Positions 1 through 8,306 of a stretch of DNA of 64,000 nucleotides are shown one piece after another. The notes below the pieces were generated by a model. It saw only the letters and a program-made list of their open reading frames with translations, was not told where the DNA came from and searched no databases. The stretch's first letter is position 1; each line of letters begins with the position of its first letter. Where the stretch lies: contig NC_014506.1 in NCBI RefSeq assembly GCF_000147355.1, positions 1,612,001 through 1,676,000 on the forward strand, read 5' to 3'. A program made the translations under genes and the position numbers. The DNA comes from Sulfurimonas autotrophica DSM 16294. Its GTDB lineage: Bacteria; Campylobacterota; Campylobacteria; Campylobacterales; Sulfurimonadaceae.

Positions 1-572
1 AATTAAATCTGCTCAGAAAACAAATTAAAAATGTAACGATTTTTTCAAAAATAAAAAACAATATTTCCAAACTGACAGAAGAAGGCTATATTATAAATAC
101 CGAGTATATCTATGCCTTGACTTCAAAAGAGGATTTTAGAGTTCCTGCTCTGGCTTTAGAGGTATATTCTCCAACAAAAAATAGATACTACACACTCCAT
201 ACAAAAGCCTATACAATCAAAGTCAAAAAAATAGATACCACAGTGTTAATAGATAAAACGAATGCGCCAAAAGCAAATAACTTTGTAAATATAGAAGCCG
301 TGAAAAAGTTTTTTATCTATGCCCTGCTCTTTTTAAGCGGTTTCTTAGCAGCAAAATTGAGTGAAAAATCATTTATAAAAAGAGAAAAAAAAGAAGAATT
401 TAAAGATATTAAAAATGCAAAATCAGTAAAAGAGCTGCTTACACTACTCATCATGCATTATCAAGACAAAGGGCTGGATGAGTATATTTTCAAGCTTGAA
501 GATAGTCTCAATAATAAGCAGCCTCTCAATCTCAATAAAATAAAAAAAGAAATAGTTGCAGAACTTACGTAA
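1..572 (+). CDS. BatD-like (oxygen-tolerance family) protein, C-terminal part
   Basis: The reading frame is open from the left window edge (first full codon at base 3) to the TAA at 570-572, so only the C-terminal part (about 189 residues) is present. Visible: a beta-rich segment with FRVPALALEVYSP and YYTLHTKAY, which resembles the last Ig-like repeat of BatD proteins, then one hydrophobic helix (KKFFIYALLFLSGFLAAK) and a charged, probably cytoplasmic tail of about 70 residues. BatD proteins are exported, membrane-anchored partners of BatA/B VWA proteins and MoxR ATPases; that role is known of the family, not shown here. A TTG at 117 could be read as a start, but the similarity continues upstream, so I treat the gene as truncated by the window. 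The stop overlaps the convergent gene at 565-1023 by 8 bp. Confidence 0.55.
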   Translation, partial: LNLLRKQIKNVTIFSKIKNNISKLTEEGYIINTEYIYALTSKEDFRVPALALEVYSPTKNRYYTLHTKAYTIKVKKIDTTVLIDKTNAPKANNFVNIEAVKKFFIYALLFLSGFLAAKLSEKSFIKREKKEEFKDIKNAKSVKELLTLLIMHYQDKGLDEYIFKLEDSLNNKQPLNLNKIKKEIVAELT

Positions 573-1023
573 AAAATTCTACGTAAACCTTGTCAAGATA
601 TTTTTTTGCTTTTTGTGCTTTTTGAATTTTTGGTTCAAAGAGCTCTTGCATCGCAGGATATTTTTGTGAATACTCTTTATATAACTCACATTTCATGTCC
701 ATATGACTTTTAAATTGATCGACAACTGAGAGCATATCTTCAGGTGTAGCAATCCACTGCATAAAATTTTTAAACATTCTCTCGCGAACATCTATGGCAA
801 ATGATTCATCAAGTTCTGCAGCCATACGCTTTAAATCCCATCGTGAAAAATAAATACCGCTCTTCGCAGGAGGCATTATCTCTGCGTAAATAGCTTTTAA
901 ATAATCCGGGTAGTCTTCATATTCATCTTCTACGCAGCTTCCATCCTCACAGGCAGCCTGCATTGCCTGTTGTTGCATCATTTCAAATTCATTTCTTAAT
1001 TCGTTTAAATCTTTTATATCCAT
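565..1023 (-). CDS. Conserved unknown protein, last gene of the molybdoenzyme operon
   Basis: A 152-residue soluble protein that I do not recognise. It is acidic near the N-terminus, with a short Cys-containing stretch (AACEDGSCVEDEYEDY) and then helical, Trp/Met-rich segments (IYFSRWDLKRMAAELDES, MFKNFMQWIATPEDM). There is no signal peptide and no membrane segment. It lies 10 bp downstream of the AroE-N-like gene and ends the leftward operon encoding the ferredoxin, TorD chaperone and molybdopterin enzyme, so a role in maturation or electron transfer of that enzyme is a fair guess but only a guess. The helical content suggests a chaperone-like or adaptor protein. Its 3' end overlaps the convergent BatD-like gene within the palindrome TTACGTAA. 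Confidence 0.75.
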   Translation of the reverse strand: MDIKDLNELRNEFEMMQQQAMQAACEDGSCVEDEYEDYPDYLKAIYAEIMPPAKSGIYFSRWDLKRMAAELDESFAIDVRERMFKNFMQWIATPEDMLSVVDQFKSHMDMKCELYKEYSQKYPAMQELFEPKIQKAQKAKKYLDKVYVEFFT

Positions 1024-1033
1024 TCTTCTCTCC

Positions 1034-1459
1034 CTATTTTATATATTTTTCAAATATTTCTTTGGCTAAAGCTTCGCCTAGCAATGTTTTATTTTTTTCT
1101 AAATACGTTCCTATCAATCTTTCTCCATCTCTTAGAACAAAATCACATTTATTGTACACCTGTACGAATTCATCTGCTTCATCCAAAAGCTCAACCACAT
1201 TTTCTTGATATTCTTCGGCAATATATGCTCCGTTTACATGTGATTTTTTCATATTTGAAAGCGTAAAATAAAAATCATCTTCACGTATATTCATAGGTAT
1301 CATCATAGCATCAGCATTGTTTACTTTTATCTCTTTATTGAGCATAACAAAGAGTCTGTTTGGACTGGCATGTTCTGCAATAAGACCAAAGAGTTTTGTC
1401 TCTTTTTTAATCCCGTCATCAGCATTCATTGTCTCTACTTCAGCCATTCTTTCACTCAT
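1034..1459 (-). CDS. Stand-alone protein resembling the shikimate dehydrogenase N-terminal (substrate-binding) domain
   Basis: A protein of 141 residues starting at MSERMAEVE. I prefer this ATG (1459) over the one at 1471: it overlaps the ferredoxin stop as ATGA and has GGGGGAT about six bases upstream. Residues about 20-130 line up by eye with the AroE N-terminal domain: KLFGLIAEHASPNRLF matches the 'G-x-P-x-x-H-S-x-SP' start, then a central NGAYIAEEYQENVVELLDEA where AroE has its NVTxPxKE lysine motif, and finally CDFVLRDGERLIGTYLE where AroE has GAVNT...DG.L.G.NTD. The lysine and NTD residues needed for catalysis are not conserved, and the NADP-binding domain is absent. It is therefore unlikely to be a dehydrogenase; it could be a small-molecule or protein-binding module serving the neighbouring molybdoenzyme. 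The similarity is my pattern reading and needs a profile search. Confidence 0.7.
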   Translation of the reverse strand: MSERMAEVETMNADDGIKKETKLFGLIAEHASPNRLFVMLNKEIKVNNADAMMIPMNIREDDFYFTLSNMKKSHVNGAYIAEEYQENVVELLDEADEFVQVYNKCDFVLRDGERLIGTYLEKNKTLLGEALAKEIFEKYIK

Positions 1460-2556
1460 TTGATCCCCCATAATTCTTTTGCTTCTTCTTCTTCAATTCT
1501 ACATCTGTTACAGATTTTTTCTCCGCCTTGATAAGCAAAGAAATTACCGCATTCATCGCATCTTTTTATATCAAAACGCACCAAAGTTTCAATTTTCGGC
1601 TCAAAAAAGCTGCTAAGAGAAAAAGTTTTTCGTAACGTTAAAGAGTCAGGTTCACATACATCATGACAACTGTGGCACTGCACACAGGCAAGCGGATTAA
1701 AATTAATCACACTTCCTCTCACATCAGAACTCAATGCGCCTGTCGGGCAGATTCTATAACACATTTGACAATTTGTGCATGTCGTCTCATTTAAATCTTT
1801 TTGTGAAATAAATGAAATATCTTTTATATCAATGGTATGAAAAACTTCCGGTACGCTTGCACGCTTCATAGCCATAAGGAGTAAACTACGTCTATCAGGA
1901 ATGTTCTTCTCTTTTATTTTCATAATATCTTGCGCAGTAACTGTATGTGTTTTTACATTTTCATCACTGGAGTCAACTTCATTTTGAAGTTGCTGTTTAA
2001 TGCTTATAGCAGTTTTCACACCCTCTTTAGAGAGTAATTTACGTCTGCTTAAAGGGTCAAGATCTTTTTTAACTTCATAATTTAATTCTGCAATGCGTAA
2101 ACTTTTGTCTTGTAGCATCGCTTCAAGTAAAAAGTTCACTTCCTCAGCTCTGTTGTTTATAATAGCGAGATTTGTTTTTGCAATCTCACAATCAGTACAG
2201 GGACCAATATCTAAACTAATTTGTTCTGGAGATATCAACGCCATACTAAGCAGTTCTTCAACACTTAAAGATGCTATACATGGAAAATTTGTATCATTAC
2301 ATGTAAGCACACTATTTTGATCTTCTAAAAATTTAAAAACATAATTTATCGGTTTAAAATCATCCAATGTATATGCAGCAGTCGGACAAACAGCGTCACA
2401 GCCGCCGCATCCGACACATTCACTGGGAGTAAAAGAGATGGTAGAGTTTTCTAAGTGTATAGTTTCAACAGGGCATACTTCGACACATTTGTTACATATC
2501 GCAAATTTATTGGAAGTATGAACACATTTACTGACATCTAAGGTTAAAAGACTCAT
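1456..2556 (-). CDS. Multi-cluster 4Fe-4S ferredoxin-type protein with C-terminal zinc ribbon
   Basis: A soluble protein of 366 residues. The N-terminus has two ferredoxin cluster motifs (Cys21-x2-Cys24-x3-Cys28-Pro, with an extra Cys11, and Cys47-x2-Cys-x2-Cys-x3-Cys57-Pro). A central part carries FPCIAS and GPCTDC cysteines, similar in style to HdrA/MvhD-type middle regions. Near residues 255-300 come two more ferredoxin motifs (CTNCQMCYRICP and CVQCHSCHDVC). The extreme C-terminus has a CDEC...CNRC zinc-ribbon-like pair. Such proteins pass electrons or help assemble Fe-S partners. It starts inside the TorD gene end (ATGA overlap) and ends overlapping the next gene, so it is translated with them. 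No Tat or Sec signal is present, so it is cytoplasmic, unlike the exported catalytic subunit; a maturation or cytoplasmic electron-shuttle role is my inference. One exact TTACATGTAA lies inside it (2297-2306). Confidence 0.85.
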   Translation of the reverse strand: MSLLTLDVSKCVHTSNKFAICNKCVEVCPVETIHLENSTISFTPSECVGCGGCDAVCPTAAYTLDDFKPINYVFKFLEDQNSVLTCNDTNFPCIASLSVEELLSMALISPEQISLDIGPCTDCEIAKTNLAIINNRAEEVNFLLEAMLQDKSLRIAELNYEVKKDLDPLSRRKLLSKEGVKTAISIKQQLQNEVDSSDENVKTHTVTAQDIMKIKEKNIPDRRSLLLMAMKRASVPEVFHTIDIKDISFISQKDLNETTCTNCQMCYRICPTGALSSDVRGSVINFNPLACVQCHSCHDVCEPDSLTLRKTFSLSSFFEPKIETLVRFDIKRCDECGNFFAYQGGEKICNRCRIEEEEAKELWGIK

Positions 2557-3203
2557 ACCGGGTAGTTATATCCATTATTTTTTAATTGCGTTAAGTATTC
2601 AAAATCACTCATCATAAATTCTAAGACTAAATCAGCAACATCAAAGTAAAATGCAGTACCCGCTTCACTTTTCACATTTAAAAGATACATTGGAGCCCAC
2701 TCTAAAAGATGGTCTTTCATAAATCCGTATTGCAGTTGTGAGAGTTGTTTCGCCATTTCCAAGTCATTTGCTTCTAGTGCTTTTAACTCTGCCTTACACA
2801 ACTCATACATAAATTCCAACTCTACCCCTATATGGTCTGCTGCCATAACACGAGCTTTATCAAGCTGTACCTTAAATTCAAAAGCATTAAAAATTGCTTG
2901 TATAGGGTTATCTCCCCCTGTTTCCATCATTTGATCTTCTCTTGTATAAAATGATTCATAAGGAATAAGATGGAGTAAAAAAAGGTTAGTAAAATCAACA
3001 TTCAAATATTTTTCTATCAAATCTTTTGAATCAAGCTCTTTTCTTTTTTCCCAATCTTTAAATGTCGGGAAAAAAGAGAGCATATTTTCATCTTCTTCTA
3101 TTGATTTTAATAGCCCTTCATCAATTTCACTCATCGTAATTCTTGAGATAAGTGCATAGATATTTATTCTTGCAATCTGTTCTTGCTTTAAATCATTATT
3201 CAT
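2553..3203 (-). CDS. TorD/DmsD-family molybdoenzyme chaperone
   Basis: 216 residues from the ATG at 3203, which has AAAAGG about ten bases upstream; a longer frame from 3254 would begin in a hairpin-bearing spacer and is less likely. The all-helical protein carries the family hallmark around DHIGVELEFMYELC, matching the E-x-x-DH-x-x-x-EL-x-FM pattern of TorD/DmsD proteins, and YESFYTREDQMM upstream of it. Members bind the twin-arginine signal of a specific molybdoenzyme, hold it until cofactor is loaded, and then release it for export. The target here is evidently the Tat-bearing catalytic subunit encoded just upstream (3279-6554). It overlaps the ferredoxin gene by 4 bp. Confidence 0.9.
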   Translation of the reverse strand: MNNDLKQEQIARINIYALISRITMSEIDEGLLKSIEEDENMLSFFPTFKDWEKRKELDSKDLIEKYLNVDFTNLFLLHLIPYESFYTREDQMMETGGDNPIQAIFNAFEFKVQLDKARVMAADHIGVELEFMYELCKAELKALEANDLEMAKQLSQLQYGFMKDHLLEWAPMYLLNVKSEAGTAFYFDVADLVLEFMMSDFEYLTQLKNNGYNYPV

Positions 3204-3244
3204 AAACAATGTACCTTTTGGAAATTTTCTTATGGAAGTATAGT

Positions 3245-3268
3245 AAAGCCACACTTGAAGTGGGCTTT
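3245..3268 (-). other. Intra-operon RNA hairpin between catalytic subunit and chaperone genes
   Basis: On the minus strand AAAGCC-CACT pairs with AGTG-(T)-GGCTTT around a three-base loop, one bulge, ten pairs. It sits directly after the catalytic subunit stop and before the chaperone gene. There is no following run of T, so it is not a classic terminator; a 3' stabiliser or processing site separating the highly expressed structural genes from the accessory genes is likely. Confidence 0.5.
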
Positions 3269-3278
3269 AACTTTGTTG

Positions 3279-6200
3279 TTAAACGTCTTTAATATTAACT
3301 TCGTAAGCTTTTTGGCTTGGTTTTACTGGACGTTTAATGTGATATGGACGACGTAATTTATCTGACGCATTTAAAGGACGAGTCAGTTGATCTCTCCATG
3401 CCTGATAAACTTTAAAGTTACTTTCATAGTTAACTTTAATGTCACCTATTTTATCATCAGCAGATGCTTTAGTGATGATAACTTTTTGGTGCCAACCGTG
3501 ATTTCCTGCAATAGGATCCGGATGACAAGGAGCCACAGCATTCTGCCATGCACCGCTAAGACCATCCCACCAGATGTTGTCAAGGTCTTTGTTGTACTCT
3601 TTAAACTGCCATGCTTCATGCGGCTTAATTCCCTCAGTCGGTTTCATTGTTCCAACTTTACCATCATTAGTCATTTCATATTTAGGAGAACCTAAACTCA
3701 TAATGCCAAGCTGATGTTCAAACCCTGGAATTTTCACAGAGTCTTTAAGTTTCCAACGACCGGCATGGTGTGAACATGCAAGAACACCGGGACGAGTTGC
3801 CTCAGTAGGAACTGCCATACCAACAAAATAACCACTCTTAATACCTGTTAAAGTATCTTGAATTTGTACTCTTATAGCATCACCGCGTTTAATGCCAAGT
3901 TTTTGGGCATCTTTTGTGTAAATCCATACAGGATTATGGTTTTGTGAAATCTCCATCAAATGTTTAGAGTTCACAGAACGTGTGTGAATATTGTATGGTA
4001 AACGATAAATCGTATTTAATGCAAATTCATTATCTGCTTTCATATGTTTATGGTGAACTTGAGTTACAAGGTGTACCATTTTATCATTTTCTGCATCATT
4101 TCTTGGATAAATAGGAATAGCATACTCCGGCCATTTCCACTCATCTGCTAACCACTCGGAGAAGAATTCCAGTTTTTTACTTAATGTATGGAAACCTTCA
4201 TGAAGCTCACCATTGATTTCAACACCAATAGATTTTTTGAAATTGCCATCATCTACCCATAATGCACCAAAATCATCTTTAGTAACTTCATTTTTACTAT
4301 ATTTATGTCCATGTGCATGGTAATACGTTCCATCAAATTCAAGCTCTTCTTCTTGAGGTTTATACACATCAGTTTTCTCAGTCCAAGCACCATGATCTCT
4401 CATATAGCTGTAGATTGGATACTCTTCACCTTTATAAAGTTTTGTTGCTTCTGCTTTTAGTTTCGGTAACAGTTTAAATGCTTCATCAAAATACTCAGGA
4501 ACAGTAACACAACGAGACGGATCTTTTTTACTTGCCCAGTATTTAGCAATACCTAAAGAACCGTCAGGGTCAACATAATGCATAATTAGGTTCGGCCAGA
4601 ATTCACTCTCTTCCCAAACTTCACCAAGACCAAATTTCATATGTGCTTCAAGTGTTGCACGTGTCGGATCTTTTGGCTTCCAACCGGCTTTCTCAGCGGC
4701 AACACGAAGAACCGCTTGACGGAACTCTATACGTTGTTCCGGTTTAGACGGCGTTGACTGCTGATCGTTTCTCTCACCTGCAAGTCCAACAGGAAGTACA
4801 TAATCACAGTACCAGTTAGTCTCAGACCACGTTGGAGACAAGTTAAATGATAATTCAAATTTATCTTCACGCTTGAGTGCTTCTATCCATCTGAATCCAT
4901 CCGGATTAATCCATAACGGATTGTGCATTCTTGGAACATAAACAGCCATAGATTTTGGAATCTTCAAACCGCGTTTTGTCCATTTTTCATGCCATGCATC
5001 ATCCATCATAATTTGCGGCATCATATAACCCATTTCATATGTTGAAATAGGATATTCAGGTGGCCATGCAATTTCATTCCATGCATCAGTTTTTTCAGGG
5101 TGTTTTCCGGCTACTGTAGCTTTATCACCTTTTCCTGCAACTGAAATTTCATGCCAGTGGTGCATGCCGACACCACCAATATCACCACGCATAGCTCCAA
5201 CAAGAGCAAGCGGTAAGAAACCAGCACGCGTATTCATCCAACCACCACGGTGACCAATCGGTCCTGCGCGCCACAAGTATGTAGCAATTTTAGCACCAGC
5301 TGGAACAAACATCTCCCAAAGCTCATCTAACTTATATTCCATACCTTCAAGTCTACACTCTTTAACAACAAACTCTTTAGTATATGGAGCATAAAGTTCT
5401 TTTGCAACTTCAAGAAAAGACTCATAAGTGTCATCTTTTGGCATCTTAGAAATATAGCCGTATCCAATCATCTTTTTAAGATAATCTTTGTTAGCCATTA
5501 ATCTATCCCAGTTTACCCATTCTTTTACAAATTCATGGTTTACTATATCTGAATCATCTTTTTTCTTTTCATTCAAAATACGATTTGTTAAATAAAGATA
5601 AAGCGCCGCTTCCGTTCCCGGCCAACATGGAATCCATAAATCTGCCATACCCGCAGAGTTACTCATTCTAGGATCAATAACAATCATTTTTGCACCACGT
5701 TTACGTGACTCAGCAATTAAACCGGCTGATTGTTGGAAATAGTGTCCTGCATCAGCAGCATGTGATGATTGTAAGAATATAAGATCCGCATTTCCCCAGT
5801 CCGGCGAATTTCTATCATCATTTGCCCATTGAATTGTTCCCTCACGAGCACCTGCAGAACAGATGTTCGTATGTGAGTTGTATCCATCAATACCTAAAGA
5901 TTGTGGTACACGTGGACCAAAACCATTTTCATTTGGACGACCGACATGGTACATGATAGATTTCTTAGAAATCTCATCACCTTTAGCAAGAGTATCATGC
6001 ATTTTTTTACCAATAGCAGCCATAGCTTCATCCCAGGTTACACGAACCCACTTTCCTTCACCACGCTTAGAACCAGGAGCTCTCTTAATAGGAAACGGAA
6101 TACGATCCGGATCATACATTTGAGATGTTACAGCGTAACCTTTTGCACAGTTTCTACCACGAGAACCAGTGTGTAACGGGTTACCCATATATTTTCTAAC

Positions 6201-6554
6201 TGTCATAGTGTCTTTATTTACCCATGCAGTCAGTCCACAACCCGCTTCACAGTTTGAACAAACTGTAGGAACGATTGTATAGTTGTTTACTTGAATTCCA
6301 TCAGGATTTTCAGCACTTCTAACACCATGGCGTTCAATACCGCCACGTTTCCAGTCATCGCCATCAAGTTCAGCAAAATTATCCCAATCTTTTTGATCAG
6401 GATAAAAAGAAATTGAATCAGGAGTATTAGTAAACTTACTTTGGCTAACAGATTCTGCAGCTGCATCAGTTGCAAATACACCCTTAGCTATGGCTACACC
6501 AGCTACGCTGAATGCAGCACCTTTTAAAAATGTTCTTCTACTTTGTAAATACAT
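3279..6554 (-). CDS. Tat-exported molybdopterin oxidoreductase catalytic subunit (PsrA/PhsA/TtrA-like)
   Basis: 1091 residues, belonging to the complex iron-sulfur molybdoenzyme family. The N-terminus has a twin-arginine signal (SRRTFLKGAAF), so the enzyme faces the periplasm. Cys99, Cys102, Cys106 and Cys136 (CSNCEAGC...NCAKG) form the 4Fe-4S site. The region SHTNICSAGAREGT places Cys232 where the molybdenum ligand is expected, as in polysulfide and thiosulfate reductases. The rest is the bis-MGD fold, ending with the dinucleotide-binding domain. At 1091 residues it is longer than typical PsrA (about 750) and nearer TtrA or SoeA. The gene order (Fe-S subunit, membrane subunit, catalytic subunit) is that of ttrBCA, not psrABC. 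Family membership is certain; whether the substrate is polysulfide, elemental sulfur, sulfite, thiosulfate or tetrathionate cannot be read from the sequence. Confidence 0.9.
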   Translation of the reverse strand: MYLQSRRTFLKGAAFSVAGVAIAKGVFATDAAAESVSQSKFTNTPDSISFYPDQKDWDNFAELDGDDWKRGGIERHGVRSAENPDGIQVNNYTIVPTVCSNCEAGCGLTAWVNKDTMTVRKYMGNPLHTGSRGRNCAKGYAVTSQMYDPDRIPFPIKRAPGSKRGEGKWVRVTWDEAMAAIGKKMHDTLAKGDEISKKSIMYHVGRPNENGFGPRVPQSLGIDGYNSHTNICSAGAREGTIQWANDDRNSPDWGNADLIFLQSSHAADAGHYFQQSAGLIAESRKRGAKMIVIDPRMSNSAGMADLWIPCWPGTEAALYLYLTNRILNEKKKDDSDIVNHEFVKEWVNWDRLMANKDYLKKMIGYGYISKMPKDDTYESFLEVAKELYAPYTKEFVVKECRLEGMEYKLDELWEMFVPAGAKIATYLWRAGPIGHRGGWMNTRAGFLPLALVGAMRGDIGGVGMHHWHEISVAGKGDKATVAGKHPEKTDAWNEIAWPPEYPISTYEMGYMMPQIMMDDAWHEKWTKRGLKIPKSMAVYVPRMHNPLWINPDGFRWIEALKREDKFELSFNLSPTWSETNWYCDYVLPVGLAGERNDQQSTPSKPEQRIEFRQAVLRVAAEKAGWKPKDPTRATLEAHMKFGLGEVWEESEFWPNLIMHYVDPDGSLGIAKYWASKKDPSRCVTVPEYFDEAFKLLPKLKAEATKLYKGEEYPIYSYMRDHGAWTEKTDVYKPQEEELEFDGTYYHAHGHKYSKNEVTKDDFGALWVDDGNFKKSIGVEINGELHEGFHTLSKKLEFFSEWLADEWKWPEYAIPIYPRNDAENDKMVHLVTQVHHKHMKADNEFALNTIYRLPYNIHTRSVNSKHLMEISQNHNPVWIYTKDAQKLGIKRGDAIRVQIQDTLTGIKSGYFVGMAVPTEATRPGVLACSHHAGRWKLKDSVKIPGFEHQLGIMSLGSPKYEMTNDGKVGTMKPTEGIKPHEAWQFKEYNKDLDNIWWDGLSGAWQNAVAPCHPDPIAGNHGWHQKVIITKASADDKIGDIKVNYESNFKVYQAWRDQLTRPLNASDKLRRPYHIKRPVKPSQKAYEVNIKDV

Positions 6555-6567
6555 TTATATTTTCTCC

Positions 6568-7467
6568 TTAACTCAATGGTAATAATTGTGGAATAACAAG
6601 CCATACATGTTTTACTACCCACAGACCTACGATTGCTAAAATAGCCGCAAGACTTAAAAGACTGTTACTTTTGCTGACTCTTGAAAGAGCAACCAATAAC
6701 ATTGGTAAAATATATGCAACCCATTGTCCTATCCAGAACATAGTTGAATACTCACCGTTACCTTTCACATGTGCTAAAATAGCTGTTACTTCTTCTGATT
6801 TCATTCCACCAAAGATATATTCTGACATGTAAATTATAAATGCTAGTAAAGCACTTAAACCTAAAATCGCTCCAAAAAATTGTTTTGTTTCGTCACTAAG
6901 TTTTGAACCGCCGAGTAAAATCATTGCTGCAGAACCAGAAAGAGTTGCTGCTAGAATCATTTGTACTGATTCTGTTGACATTTGCCACAATTCACGTGCA
7001 CTAGCCTCTGCCATAATACCGGCAGTATATAGTGTAACAGGAATAGCAAGAAGTGTTACCCAAAATAAAAGTTTATCAAATGATTCTGTTTTCTTTTGAA
7101 ACCCTAAAATAATCATCAAAAATTCTAAACCAACAAATACCGTTGCCATCCATGCACCAACTGTAATAGCTGACGTCCAATGAGGATAGAAAAAGATATG
7201 CCACATTCTAAATGGTTGATGTAAATCAGCCAAAGTAAACAATAAGAAAATGTTCATCATAATAAATGAAACAATAAGCGTTGAAGTTCTAAGACCTGTC
7301 ATTTCACTTGAATTTTTTCTAAGCAATAAGAAAAGCATAAAAATCAAACCTGTACCTATACTTTTTGCCCACATATTCATTGTAACAAACCAACCCCAAA
7401 ATACGTCTGGTAATGCTACGTCCAAAGTCACTACTGCATGTGTTGCAGCTAAAGATTCATGTATCAT
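6568..7467 (-). CDS. NrfD/PsrC-type membrane anchor and quinone-interacting subunit
   Basis: 299 residues, nearly all hydrophobic, with about eight to nine membrane helices and short charged loops, as in the NrfD/PsrC family. Such subunits anchor the periplasmic Fe-S and molybdenum subunits and exchange electrons with menaquinone. The N-terminal part (LPDVFWGWFVTMNMW, TGLIFMLFLLLRK) and the histidine-containing DLHQPFRMWHIFF loop resemble NrfD-type helices 1-3. It starts within the end of the Fe-S gene (ATGA overlap) and is 13 bp before the catalytic gene, so the three subunits are translated together. I assign the family with confidence but not the quinone type or direction of electron flow. 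Confidence 0.88.
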   Translation of the reverse strand: MIHESLAATHAVVTLDVALPDVFWGWFVTMNMWAKSIGTGLIFMLFLLLRKNSSEMTGLRTSTLIVSFIMMNIFLLFTLADLHQPFRMWHIFFYPHWTSAITVGAWMATVFVGLEFLMIILGFQKKTESFDKLLFWVTLLAIPVTLYTAGIMAEASARELWQMSTESVQMILAATLSGSAAMILLGGSKLSDETKQFFGAILGLSALLAFIIYMSEYIFGGMKSEEVTAILAHVKGNGEYSTMFWIGQWVAYILPMLLVALSRVSKSNSLLSLAAILAIVGLWVVKHVWLVIPQLLPLS

Positions 7468-8102
7468 TCGTGATGCCCTCCTAGTGGAAGTGTTGTTATT
7501 TTATTGAATAAATTATAGCCCTCTATTCTTTGTGATGCAAGAGGGTTAAGGTTCACTTGACCTGCTCCAACATAGAAATGGTGAGGGTTTGTTCCCTTTT
7601 CAGGTTTTCGAACCTGTACATCTCTATGATCTTGAATATACATAGAAATATTTGAAGCCGGATCGTCAAGGTCACCAAAAATATTTGCTTCAACAGGACA
7701 TGCAACAACACAAGCAGGCATCATGCTTGATGCGATACGGTGCGCACAATATGTACACTTATCTGCTGTTTGTGTTTCAGGGTCAATATAAATTGCACCA
7801 TATGGACAAGCCATAACACAACCCGCACAACCGATACATCTTTCTTTATCAATGTTTACAATACCATTCTCTATATAGTGTAATGCACTTACAGGACAAA
7901 TTCTCTCACATGGTGCATTCTCACAATGATTACATCTAAGAGGAGTAAATGTTCTCTTAGTTTCTGGGAAAGTTCCCACATCTACATATTTAACACGAAG
8001 TCTCCATGTACTAAGCGGAACTTCATTCTCCACTTTACATGCGATCTCACAACCTTTACAACCCATACACAGGTGTAAATCAACTAGGAAACCTAATTGC
8101 AT
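7464..8102 (-). CDS. Four-cluster ferredoxin subunit of the molybdoenzyme (PsrB/TtrB/DmsB type)
   Basis: 212 residues, first gene of the operon, preceded by AAAGGAG. Four cysteine groups bind four 4Fe-4S clusters: CMGCKGCEIACK near the N-terminus, CNHCENAPCERICP, CIGCAGCVMACPYG, and CTYCAHR...PACVVACP. This is the standard DmsB/PsrB arrangement which wires the molybdenum site to the membrane subunit. It has no export signal of its own; such subunits travel with the Tat-bearing catalytic partner. The C-terminal 50 residues are less conserved and contain the likely contact with the NrfD partner. The start is fixed by the ribosome site and the conserved MQLGFLVDLHLCMGC opening. Confidence 0.93.
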   Translation of the reverse strand: MQLGFLVDLHLCMGCKGCEIACKVENEVPLSTWRLRVKYVDVGTFPETKRTFTPLRCNHCENAPCERICPVSALHYIENGIVNIDKERCIGCAGCVMACPYGAIYIDPETQTADKCTYCAHRIASSMMPACVVACPVEANIFGDLDDPASNISMYIQDHRDVQVRKPEKGTNPHHFYVGAGQVNLNPLASQRIEGYNLFNKITTLPLGGHHE

Positions 8103-8214
8103 ATATTCTCCTTTGGCCTTTAATGGCTTTTTTAAGATTTATAACTACGACTTATTAACATTAAAAGAAGCCCTTATGCACGGCATTTCGAGCTTTTTTT
8201 ACTACATCAATATT

Positions 8215-8227
8215 AGCTAAGTTAGCT
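8215..8227. promoter_or_regulatory. Perfect 13-bp palindrome, candidate operator for the molybdoenzyme operon
   Basis: AGCTAA-G-TTAGCT is a perfect inverted repeat about 115 bp upstream of the first start codon of the molybdoenzyme operon. ATTAGTTATAAAA follows nearby (8231-8243) and recurs in the inverted repeat at 8307-8347. No known consensus (FNR, NssR-like) fits. Regulator binding is an inference from symmetry and position. Confidence 0.4.
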
Positions 8228-8306
8228 TAAATTAGTTATAAAAGAGTGATAATTTTTTGATAATTTTTTTTTGCTGGGTATATTTGGAAAATTAATATTT
8301 GGAAGG

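Noticed and set aside
5863-6176. Open frames on the plus strand opposite the molybdoenzyme subunit
   Set aside because: No ribosome site, no family pattern; they mirror the strong coding frame on the minus strand.
3279-8102. Firm naming as tetrathionate reductase (ttrBCA)
   Set aside because: Gene order fits, but sequence alone does not separate it from polysulfide, thiosulfate or sulfite enzymes.
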